Made by a program: the position numbers and the translations under genes. A model generated the notes under the pieces. The model saw nothing but the letters and a program-made list of their open reading frames with translations. It was not told the origin of the DNA and did no database searches. Below, one piece after another: positions 16,208 to 22,053 of a stretch of DNA of 22,053 nucleotides (positions are counted from its first letter, which is position 1; each line of letters starts with the position of its first letter). Origin of the DNA: CALHVR01 sp963528625 (GTDB taxonomy: Bacteria > Fusobacteriota > Fusobacteriia > Fusobacteriales > Leptotrichiaceae); contig CAURVQ010000025.1 of NCBI GenBank assembly GCA_963528625.1, positions 1-22,053 on the forward strand. Reading direction: 5' to 3'.

Positions 16208-16274
16208 AAATTATATCGTAAAAAAGCGATAAAAATCAGTCGTAAAAATTTACGTCGCATTTATGGATAGGATG
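16208..16274 (+). repeat. 67-bp direct repeat, copy 1 (cbiF side)
   Basis: This copy matches 16678-16744 at 64 of 67 positions (differences at 16243, 16269 and 16270) and begins 12 nt after the cbiF stop. It contains small inverted repeats: TATCG (16214-16218) / CGATA (16227-16231), and the palindrome CGTAAA-AA-TTTACG (16241-16254). A third stem, TCGCAT (16255-16260) with ATAGGA (16267-16272), is broken here but intact in copy 2. It looks like a non-coding intergenic repeat. Confidence 0.85.
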
Positions 16275-16300
16275 GGAATAAAAAAAGGGAGATTGAGAAA

Positions 16301-16672
16301 ATTAATAAAGAATTTCGATTTTTAGTTTATAGCTCAGAAGAAGAAAACATAAATATTAATGTAAAAGTGAAAAATGAAATGATTTGGCTGACACAAAAAG
16401 TAATGGGAGAACTTTTTGATGTGAAAGTTCCAGCAATATCAAAACATTTGAATAATATTTATGAATACGGAGAGTTAGAGAGAAATTCAACTATTTCCAA
16501 AATGGAAATAGTTCAAAAAGAGGGAAATGGAAATATATCTTGAACCCAAATGGAGCAAAAGGTAGAAGATGAATATAAAAAATATTCTGCAAATACATTA
16601 ACACAAGTAGAAAAGGATTATTTATCAACAATAAAAAATATAGAAAAAATTATTAAGAAAAATAAAAAATAA
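16301..16672 (+). pseudogene. rhuM-family (virulence protein RhuM) remnant, internally deleted
   Basis: RhuM-like proteins are accessory proteins of about 300 residues with an N-terminal DNA-binding-like domain, often near mobile or restriction loci. The frame from 16301 retains the N-terminal family pattern: EFRFLVYSSEE, then WLTQKVMGELFDV, AISKHLNNIYEYGEL and NSTISKMEIVQKEG. It stops at a TGA (16541-16543) where intact proteins continue toward an FYNLDAI-type region. The same frame then resumes as a short piece (16550-16672) with EDEYKKYSANTLTQVEKDYL, resembling the C-terminal end of RhuM proteins. So the middle is missing. The start is ATT where an ATG is expected (upstream in-frame stop at 16268-16270), and no gene-proper start is seen. 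Two 67-bp repeats flank it. The C-terminal match is from memory of the family and less sure than the N-terminal one. Confidence 0.75.
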
Positions 16673-16677
16673 AAATA

Positions 16678-16744
16678 AAATTATATCGTAAAAAAGCGAT
16701 AAAAATCAGTCGCAAAAATTTACGTCGCATTTATGGATGCGATG
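16678..16744 (+). repeat. 67-bp direct repeat, copy 2 (cbiG side)
   Basis: This is the second copy of the repeat at 16208-16274, exactly 470 bp downstream, in the same orientation. Here the stem TCGCAT (16725-16730) / ATGCGA (16737-16742) is perfect and extends to 8 bp with one G-T pair. The CGTAAA palindrome is interrupted by a C at 16713. It starts 5 nt after the rhuM-remnant stop and ends about 46 nt before cbiG. The remaining sequence to cbiG (16745-16790) holds only the GGAG ribosome binding site at 16783-16786. Confidence 0.85.
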
Positions 16745-16790
16745 AAAAAATAAATTTTTAAAAGGGTGGACAAAAAAGAATTGGAGTAAA

Positions 16791-17819
16791 ATGGAAATTG
16801 TAGAAAAAAAGGTTGCAATATATTGTGTAAGTAAAGACGGGTATAATATTGCACAGAAAATTAGAAAAAATGTTTATAATCAAAGTCACATTTTTGTATC
16901 TTCAAGAGTTTATTCGCTTTTAAATTTAGGAAGTGAAAATCTTGAAAATGTGACAGAAGTTACAGTAAGAGTTCCAGTTGCATTAGATTCTACATTTGAC
17001 AAATATGATGTTCATATATTTGCAGCTTCAACAGGTGCAACAGTAAGACTTATAAGTGGGAAATTTAAAACAAAAGATGTAGATCCGGCAGTAATTTCGG
17101 TGGACGATCATGGAAATTTTGTAGTTTCTGTGCTTTCAGGTCATTTAGGTGGAGCAAATGAAGTGTGTCGTGAAATTGCGGAAGGAATTGATGCGATACC
17201 AGTAGTAACAACAGCTTCAGAAGTTGGGGGGAAAATAGCAGTAGACACATTATCTCAACAAATAAAAGGGAAACTTCATAGTCTTGAGGCAGCAAAAAGA
17301 GTGACTTCTTTAATTGTAAATGGAGAAAAAGTTTCATTACATTTGCCTAAAAATATTGTGAAAAATGATGAAAATAGTGCTGGTGCGATAATTATTTCAA
17401 ATAGGAAACATATAGAAATTTCAAAAATAATTCCTAAAAATATTATACTTGGAATAGGGTGTAAAAGAGATACACCAAAAGATAAAATTTTAGAAAAAAT
17501 AAATTATGTGATAAACAATCAAAATTTGGAGATGGATTCTATAAGAGTGGCAGCTTCAGCATGGGTTAAATCAGATGAAATTGGTCTTTTAGAAGCAATG
17601 AAAGAATTAAATATTCCAATACAATTTTTTGAAAAAGAAGAAATTGAAACGGTGGAGCATTTAGTGGAAGAGCGTTCAGAATTTGTGAAAAAAGAAATTG
17701 GAGTTTATGGAGTGTCAGAGCCGTGTGCTTACTTGGCTTCAAGTAGAAAAGGGGATTTTTTGGTTAAAAAGGTAAAACTTGATGGAATAACAATATCGTT
17801 ATTTGAAGAAAAAATGTAA
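16791..17819 (+). CDS. cbiG: Cobalt-precorrin-5A hydrolase CbiG
   Basis: CbiG opens the delta-lactone of cobalt-precorrin-5A and releases acetaldehyde, the step that lets the anaerobic route extrude C20. The 342-residue protein has the N-terminal and central domains with FAASTGATVRLISG (77-90), VSVDDHGNF-type sequence (103-110) and SGHLGGAN (116-123), then the C-terminal CbiG domain starting at GIGCKRDTPKD (221-231). Both halves are complete. Although it follows the 595-bp accessory insert, I see no clear promoter there, so it probably relies on read-through from the operon promoter. The GGAG ribosome binding site is well placed, 4 nt before the ATG. Confidence 0.94.
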   Translation: MEIVEKKVAIYCVSKDGYNIAQKIRKNVYNQSHIFVSSRVYSLLNLGSENLENVTEVTVRVPVALDSTFDKYDVHIFAASTGATVRLISGKFKTKDVDPAVISVDDHGNFVVSVLSGHLGGANEVCREIAEGIDAIPVVTTASEVGGKIAVDTLSQQIKGKLHSLEAAKRVTSLIVNGEKVSLHLPKNIVKNDENSAGAIIISNRKHIEISKIIPKNIILGIGCKRDTPKDKILEKINYVINNQNLEMDSIRVAASAWVKSDEIGLLEAMKELNIPIQFFEKEEIETVEHLVEERSEFVKKEIGVYGVSEPCAYLASSRKGDFLVKKVKLDGITISLFEEKM

Positions 17820-17840
17820 AATAAAAAAGGAGATGATAAA

Positions 17841-18584
17841 ATGAGTAAAGTAGGGAAAATTTATGTAGTAGGAATGGGTCCGGGGAAAAAACCAGATATG
17901 ACATATAGAGCGTATGAAGCAATGGCAAGTAGTGATATAATTGTAGGGTATAAAACTTATACAGATTTAGTAAAAGAATATTTTCCAAATATAGAAATTA
18001 AAAGTTCATCAATGACAAGAGAAGTGGATAGATGTATTGAAGTATTGAAAATGGCAAAAGAAGGAAAAGTTGTAAGCTTAATAAGTAGTGGAGATGCTGG
18101 AGTTTATGGAATGGCTGGAATTATGTTAGAAATATCAGATGAAACTGTTGAAGTGGAAGTAATACCAGGTGTTACAGCAACAAATGCAGCAGGAGCATTT
18201 GTTGGAGCACCAATTATGCATGACTACGTAACTATAAGTTTAAGTAATTTATTGACAGATTGGGAATTGATTAAAAAAAGATTGGCTTTAGCAGCTGAAG
18301 GAGATTTTGTTGTAAGTATTTATAATCCAAAAAGTCGTGGGAGAGTAACTCAAATTGAGGAAGCGAGAGAAATTATGTTGCAACATAAAAAACCGGAAAC
18401 TCCAGTGGCAATAGTTAGAAATGTAGGAAGAGAAGAACAAAAATATGTATTGACAACTTTAGATGAAATGTTAAATCACGAAATAGATATGTTGTCGCTA
18501 GTAATAATAGGGAATGGAAATACATTTGTAAAAAATGGGAAAATGATTACACCAAGAGGTTATGGAAATAAATATGAATATTAA
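17841..18584 (+). CDS. cbiH: Cobalt-precorrin-3 (C17)-methyltransferase CbiH (CobJ family)
   Basis: CbiH methylates C17 and drives ring contraction in the anaerobic pathway. Tetrapyrrole-methylase signatures are GMGPGKKPDMTYRA (11-24), SSGDAGVYGMAG (82-93) and VIPGVTATNAAGAFVGAP (107-124), followed by HDYVTISLSNLLTDW (127-141), which is diagnostic for the CobJ/CbiH group. Length is 247 residues, the stand-alone form without the C-terminal ferredoxin-like extension some clostridial relatives carry. An AAGGAGA ribosome binding site precedes the ATG, 21 nt after cbiG. It is intact. Confidence 0.94.
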   Translation: MSKVGKIYVVGMGPGKKPDMTYRAYEAMASSDIIVGYKTYTDLVKEYFPNIEIKSSSMTREVDRCIEVLKMAKEGKVVSLISSGDAGVYGMAGIMLEISDETVEVEVIPGVTATNAAGAFVGAPIMHDYVTISLSNLLTDWELIKKRLALAAEGDFVVSIYNPKSRGRVTQIEEAREIMLQHKKPETPVAIVRNVGREEQKYVLTTLDEMLNHEIDMLSLVIIGNGNTFVKNGKMITPRGYGNKYEY

Positions 18585-18617
18585 TCTATTTTAAATTAGA
18601 TGATGAAAAGAGAAAAT

Positions 18618-19208
18618 ATGAAATTAATATATGTGACAGGTGGAGCTAAAAGTGGTAAAAGTAAGTTTGCAGAAGACTTACTTTTATCATTAAATAGTGG
18701 AAAAGAAAAAAATATATATCTTGCGACATCACAAGTTTTTGATGAAGAAATGGAAATGAAAGTTTTAATTCATAGAGAAAGACGACAAGATAAATGGGAG
18801 ACGATAGAAAGTTATAAAGATTTTTCTAATAGCTTAAAAAGTGCGTTTGTTAAGGAAAAATCTCAAGGAGAGAGGGTTTTTAAAAATAATATGTTAGTAG
18901 ATTGTTTGACAAATATGGTAAGTAATATTATTTTTGAAGATTTAACGATAGAATGGGAAAAACCGACAAAAGAGCAGTTGCAATCGTGTGATAGACGAGT
19001 GGAGAAAGAAATTTTGTCTTTAATAGAAAATTTAGAAAAATTTAACTATGTTGTAATTGTATCGAATGAACTTGGAATGGGAATAGTTCCAGCGACACCT
19101 CTTGGAAGATATTTTAGAGAAATTGCTGGGAAAATGAACCAATTAATTGCAGAAAAATCTGATGAAGTTTATTTTGTAGTGTCAGGTATTCCAATGAAAA
19201 TAAAATAA
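18618..19208 (+). CDS. cobU: Adenosylcobinamide kinase / adenosylcobinamide-phosphate guanylyltransferase CobU
   Basis: CobU phosphorylates adenosylcobinamide and then transfers GMP to it, activating it for nucleotide-loop assembly. The P-loop is GGAKSGKS (8-15, from the start used here), and the guanylylated histidine of the family corresponds to His52 in IHRERR. SNELGMGIVPATPLGRYFRE near the C-terminus is diagnostic. I place the start at the ATG at 18618, which gives the usual MKLIYVTGG opening. In-frame ATGs at 18600 and 18603 would add five or six residues, and neither has a clear Shine-Dalgarno, so the start is uncertain. Length (196 aa) is slightly above the typical size. CobS, the next enzyme in the route, is not in the window. 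Confidence 0.93.
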   Translation: MKLIYVTGGAKSGKSKFAEDLLLSLNSGKEKNIYLATSQVFDEEMEMKVLIHRERRQDKWETIESYKDFSNSLKSAFVKEKSQGERVFKNNMLVDCLTNMVSNIIFEDLTIEWEKPTKEQLQSCDRRVEKEILSLIENLEKFNYVVIVSNELGMGIVPATPLGRYFREIAGKMNQLIAEKSDEVYFVVSGIPMKIK

Positions 19209-19247
19209 AAAGTATAGAAATTTTGAAATTTAAAAGGAGTGACAATA

Positions 19248-20768
19248 ATGAATAGGCATAGAAATGTAATGTTATTGGGAACAGGGTCAAACGTAGGGAA
19301 AAGTATAATAACAACGGGACTGTGTAGAATATTTTATCAAGATGGATATAGTGTTTCTCCTTTTAAGTCTCAAAATATGGCGTTAAACTCGTTTATAACG
19401 AAAGATGGGAAGGAAATGGGAAGAGCTCAAGTTGTTCAGGCAGAAGCTGCTGGAATTGAGCCTGAAGCATTTATGAATCCAATTTTATTAAAACCAACAA
19501 CAGATAGAAAATCACAAGTTATCGTAAATGGAAAAGTTTATAAAAATATGGATGCAAGAGAATATTTTGCGTACAAACATAATTTAAAAAAAGACATAAT
19601 GAAAGCATATAATTATATTGAAAAAAACTTTGATATATGCGTTTTGGAAGGGGCAGGGAGTCCAGCTGAAATCAATTTAAAAGACGATGATATTGTAAAT
19701 ACAGGAATGGCAGAAATGGCAAATAGCCCCGTTATTTTAGTTGCAGACATTGATAGAGGTGGCGTTTTTGCTTCAATTTATGGAACGATAATGCTTTTAG
19801 AAGAAAGCGAGAAAGCTAGAATAAAGGGAGTTATCATAAATAAATTTCGTGGAGATAAAACATTGTTAGATCCGGGAATTAAAATGATAGAAAATTTAAC
19901 AAATGTGCCTGTTTTAGGAGTTGTTCCATTTGTAAAATTAGGAATTGAAGAGGAAGACAGTTTAGGAATAGACAAGTATAATGATAAAAAAGAGGGTAAA
20001 ATAAAGATTTCTGTAATAAAATTGAAACATATATCAAATTTTACAGACATTGATGCTTTGGCACATTATGACGATGTTTCACTTAAATATGTAGAAAAAG
20101 CAAGTGAATTAGGGAATGAAGATATAATTATTATTCCGGGATCAAAAAATACAGTTGAAGATATGAAAGATTTAATTGAAAAAGAAATAAATACAAAAAT
20201 TGTACGACTTGCAAAATCTGGGACATTAGTATTTGGAATATGTGGTGGATTTCAAATAATGGGGCAAAAAATAATGGATCCACACGGTTTAGAAAGTAAT
20301 TTAAAGGAAATTTCAGGACTTGGACTTCTTGAAATAGAAACAGTTATGGAAAAAGAAAAAACAACTACACAATATACGAATACATTAAAAAATGTAACAG
20401 GATTGCTTGAAGGAGCTGAGGGAATAAGTGTTACTGGATACGAAATTCATCAAGGTTATAGTTATTTAGAAAATAGTTCTGTGGAAAAAGAGAACGAAGC
20501 TAGTAAAAAGTGTATTTTTGGTGATGGTAAGTTGAAAGGAATGGCAAAAGATAATGTAATTGGTACTTATATTCATGGTATTTTTGACAATTCCAAATTT
20601 ACTAATTTTATATTGAATAAAGTTAGAAAAGATAAAGGTTTAGACAGTATAAATAAAAACTTTAGTTTTACAGAATATAAAAATCAAGAATACGATAAAT
20701 TAGCTCAAATATTGAGAGAAAATATTGATATTGAAAAAATTTATGATATAATAAGTGAAGGTAAATAA
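19248..20768 (+). CDS. cbiP: Cobyric acid synthase CbiP (CobQ)
   Basis: CbiP amidates the b, d, e and g side chains of adenosylcobyrinate diamide, using glutamine and ATP. The synthetase domain has P-loop GTGSNVGKS (11-19) and SPFKSQNMALNSF (37-49); LEGAGSPAEINL (133-144) and ADIDRGGVFAS (166-176) are classic for this enzyme. The C-terminal class I amidotransferase domain has nucleophile Cys332 in FGICGGFQ and the catalytic-type His443 in TYIHGIFDN. The start is the ATG at 19248, spaced 8 nt from the AAAGGAG at 19233-19239; a GTG at 19239 overlaps that site. At 506 residues it has normal length. CbiA, the paralogue acting earlier, is the first gene of the same operon. Confidence 0.95.
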   Translation: MNRHRNVMLLGTGSNVGKSIITTGLCRIFYQDGYSVSPFKSQNMALNSFITKDGKEMGRAQVVQAEAAGIEPEAFMNPILLKPTTDRKSQVIVNGKVYKNMDAREYFAYKHNLKKDIMKAYNYIEKNFDICVLEGAGSPAEINLKDDDIVNTGMAEMANSPVILVADIDRGGVFASIYGTIMLLEESEKARIKGVIINKFRGDKTLLDPGIKMIENLTNVPVLGVVPFVKLGIEEEDSLGIDKYNDKKEGKIKISVIKLKHISNFTDIDALAHYDDVSLKYVEKASELGNEDIIIIPGSKNTVEDMKDLIEKEINTKIVRLAKSGTLVFGICGGFQIMGQKIMDPHGLESNLKEISGLGLLEIETVMEKEKTTTQYTNTLKNVTGLLEGAEGISVTGYEIHQGYSYLENSSVEKENEASKKCIFGDGKLKGMAKDNVIGTYIHGIFDNSKFTNFILNKVRKDKGLDSINKNFSFTEYKNQEYDKLAQILRENIDIEKIYDIISEGK

Positions 20769-20780
20769 TAGTAATTAAGA

Positions 20781-20823
20781 TAATGTAAATTGAGTTTAAA
20801 AAATGAAAACTTGATTTACATTA
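20781..20823 (+). terminator. Long hairpin between cbiP and cbiB (weak terminator or attenuator)
   Basis: A stem of about 17 bp pairs 20781-20797 with 20807-20823, with two G-U pairs and a 9-nt loop; its outer half is TAATGTAAAT / ATTTACATTA. It is AT-rich and followed only by the broken T-tract TTTGTTT (20825-20831) before the cbiB ribosome binding site AAAGGAG. It might lower expression of cbiB, protect the upstream RNA end, or act as a partial terminator; sequence alone cannot decide. Confidence 0.55.
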
Positions 20824-20844
20824 ATTTGTTTAAAGGAGAAAAAA

Positions 20845-21783
20845 ATGATTTTATTAATAAAAATTTGGATAGTATTTGTGTTGGATTTGATATTTGGAGA
20901 TCCACAACATGTAATTCATCCTGTTCAAGTGATAGGAAAACTTATTGAATTGTTAGAAAAGATATTATTGAGAAAAAAATATAAAGTGTTAGCAGGTGGA
21001 ATTTTAGCATTTTTAACGATAGGAATTACATTTTTTATATGTTTTATCATTTCAAAAAATGTAAAAAATCCAGTATTTGCGATAATTGAAATTTATTTGA
21101 TGTATACAATTTTTTCAATAAATTCATTAGCAAGAGAAGGAAATAGAGTTTACAAAATATTAAAATCCGGAGATTTGGAAGTGGCGAGAAAAGAGTTAGC
21201 TTATTTAGTTTCGCGTGATACAGGTGAAATGGATGAAAAAATGGTAATAAGAAGTACGATGGAAACAATATCAGAAAACACAGTAGATGGAATAATTGCA
21301 CCTCTATTTTATATGTTTTTAGGAGGACTTCCGTTAGCGATGGCTTATAAAGCAATAAATACTTTAGATTCAATGGTAGGATATAAAAATGAAAAATATG
21401 AAAAATTTGGGAAAGTATCAGCTAAAATAGATGATGTTGCTAATTTTATACCAGCACGAATTAGCGGAATTTTAATTATTATTGCTAGTTTTGTTTTAAA
21501 ATATGATTATAAAAAAGCGTTTGAAATATTTAAAAGAGACAGAAAAAATCATAGTAGTCCAAATTCAGGACAATCAGAAAGTGCAGTTGCTGGAGCATTA
21601 GGAGTTCAGTTTGGAGGAAAAGTATCGTATTTTGGTAAAATGCTAGAAAAACCAACTATTGGAGATAAAATGAAAGAATTTGAAATTAAAGATATAAAAA
21701 GAAATATAAATATAATGTATGTGACGAGTGCAGTAGGATTGTTTTTGTTTTCGTTAATTAAATTAATATTTAAGGGAATGTAA
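20845..21783 (+). CDS. cbiB: Adenosylcobinamide-phosphate synthase CbiB
   Basis: CbiB is a membrane enzyme that joins the aminopropanol (phosphate) arm to adenosylcobyric acid. The 312-residue protein has hydrophobic segments at about 3-15, 47-70, 76-92, 150-170, 204-219 and 292-311. Family motifs are DLIFGDPQHVIHPVQ (14-28), SRDTGEMD (123-130), SENTVDGIIAPLFY (143-156), NTLDSMVGY (172-180) and SSPNSGQSESAVAGALG near 230. Gene name follows the anaerobic convention; CobD is used for the same enzyme in other species. An AAAGGAGA ribosome binding site precedes the ATG. It is the last cobalamin gene seen; the 234 bp after it hold no gene, only a weak AT-rich hairpin and the tuf promoter. Confidence 0.95.
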   Translation: MILLIKIWIVFVLDLIFGDPQHVIHPVQVIGKLIELLEKILLRKKYKVLAGGILAFLTIGITFFICFIISKNVKNPVFAIIEIYLMYTIFSINSLAREGNRVYKILKSGDLEVARKELAYLVSRDTGEMDEKMVIRSTMETISENTVDGIIAPLFYMFLGGLPLAMAYKAINTLDSMVGYKNEKYEKFGKVSAKIDDVANFIPARISGILIIIASFVLKYDYKKAFEIFKRDRKNHSSPNSGQSESAVAGALGVQFGGKVSYFGKMLEKPTIGDKMKEFEIKDIKRNINIMYVTSAVGLFLFSLIKLIFKGM

Positions 21784-21866
21784 AGAGAATAGTATGTTAA
21801 TATTTAAATTAGAGAATGTTTAATGAATGTTTTAAGAAGAGAATAATGTACAATTTTTAAAGAAAA

Positions 21867-21906
21867 ATATTAGAGATTATATTGAATATTGTTTTTGTAT
21901 TTTTAA
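21867..21906 (+). terminator. Possible weak terminator after the cobalamin operon
   Basis: An AATATT / AATATT inverted repeat lies about 90-110 bp after cbiB, flanked by an A-run on the left and, after a bulged G, T-runs on the right. The stem has no G-C pairs, so its strength is doubtful. No better terminator is visible before the tuf promoter. Confidence 0.3.
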
Positions 21907-21938
21907 TATATTATATGTTGATTTTAAAGTAAAAAAAG

Positions 21939-21967
21939 TTGCATAAAAAAAATTTATATGGTATAAT
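21939..21967 (+). promoter_or_regulatory. Strong sigma70-type promoter for tuf
   Basis: The -35 TTGCAT (21939-21944) and -10 TATAAT (21962-21967) are spaced by 17 bp, and the TGG just before the -10 makes it an extended -10 promoter. The start would be near 21974, leaving a leader of about 44 nt with the GGAGGA ribosome binding site at 22004-22009. This separates tuf transcription from the cobalamin operon. Confidence 0.8.
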
Positions 21968-22017
21968 TGAACAAAGTTTAAAAAATAAAAAATCAAATTA
22001 TATGGAGGAAAAGAAGA

Positions 22018-22053
22018 ATGGCAAAAGCTAAATTCGAGAGAAGCAAACCACAC
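22018..22053 (+). CDS. tuf: Elongation factor Tu, N-terminal fragment (cut by window edge)
   Basis: Only the first 12 codons are present, reading MAKAKFERSKPH, the conserved beginning of bacterial EF-Tu, the GTPase that delivers aminoacyl-tRNA to the ribosome. The strong promoter and GGAGGA ribosome binding site fit a highly expressed gene. Often tuf follows fusA; here it follows a cobalamin gene and has its own promoter, so this is a stand-alone or second copy. The short fragment limits certainty, but the match to EF-Tu starts is very characteristic. Confidence 0.85.
   Translation, partial: MAKAKFERSKPH

Noticed and set aside
16132..16260. Minus-strand small gene (42 aa, starting MRRKFLRLIF) in repeat copy 1, with a 25-aa counterpart at 16653-16730
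   Set aside because: No Shine-Dalgarno precedes either ATG, the downstream parts differ, and the copy 1 frame runs antisense into cbiF. Kept only as a remark on the repeat.
16541..16543. TGA in the rhuM frame as a recoded (read-through) codon
   Set aside because: The frame does resume, but the central portion of the family is missing and the start codon is lost, so decay is simpler than recoding. All other genes here end with normal stops.

Overview
The window is a strongly AT-rich, almost fully plus-strand stretch of bacterial chromosome. It looks like a member of the Fusobacteriota, most likely Leptotrichia or a close relative. The reasons are the extreme AT bias, an EF-Tu N-terminus beginning MAKAKFERSKPH, a diderm-type FtsX/EnvC pair, and an anaerobic (cobalt-early) cobalamin pathway. 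The placement is an inference from composition and gene style, not from a search.

Layout. (1) 1-6617: the tail of an unidentified gene, an alpha/beta hydrolase, a MelB-type (GPH family) sugar:cation symporter, a split transketolase (N- and C-terminal subunits as separate genes), FtsX, and an EnvC-like coiled-coil/LytM protein. A hairpin terminator follows at 6630-6680. (2) 6775-9353: a cobalt-importer operon, cbiM-cbiN-cbiQ-cbiO, with its own sigma70-type promoter, overlapping or touching genes and a strong terminator. (3) 9487-21783: a long cobalamin operon with its own promoter and a leader of about 225 nt. Its order is cbiA, cbiC, cbiD, cbiE, an exported rhodanese-like gene, cbiT, cbiL, cbiF, a 595-bp accessory insert, cbiG, cbiH, cobU, cbiP, cbiB. 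(4) 21939-22053: a promoter and the first 12 codons of tuf (EF-Tu).

How the genes work together. CbiMNQO brings Co2+ into the cell. CbiL, CbiH, CbiF, CbiG, CbiD, CbiE, CbiT and CbiC carry out most of the methylation, ring-contraction and rearrangement steps from cobalt-precorrin-2 to cobyrinate. CbiA and CbiP amidate the side chains, CbiB attaches the aminopropanol arm, and CobU activates cobinamide for nucleotide-loop assembly. The cobaltochelatase, precorrin-2 synthesis, CbiJ (precorrin-6A reductase), the adenosyltransferase, CobS and CobT are not in the window.

The least ordinary parts are the 595-bp gap between cbiF and cbiG, an internally deleted rhuM-family remnant between two 67-bp direct repeats; an exported rhodanese gene splitting the usual cbiE-cbiT pair; an EnvC whose LytM domain has lost its metal ligands and which is paired with an FtsX lacking an adjacent FtsE; and the absence of a recognisable cobalamin riboswitch before either cobalt/cobalamin operon. 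I see no tRNA, rRNA, CRISPR array or intact insertion sequence.
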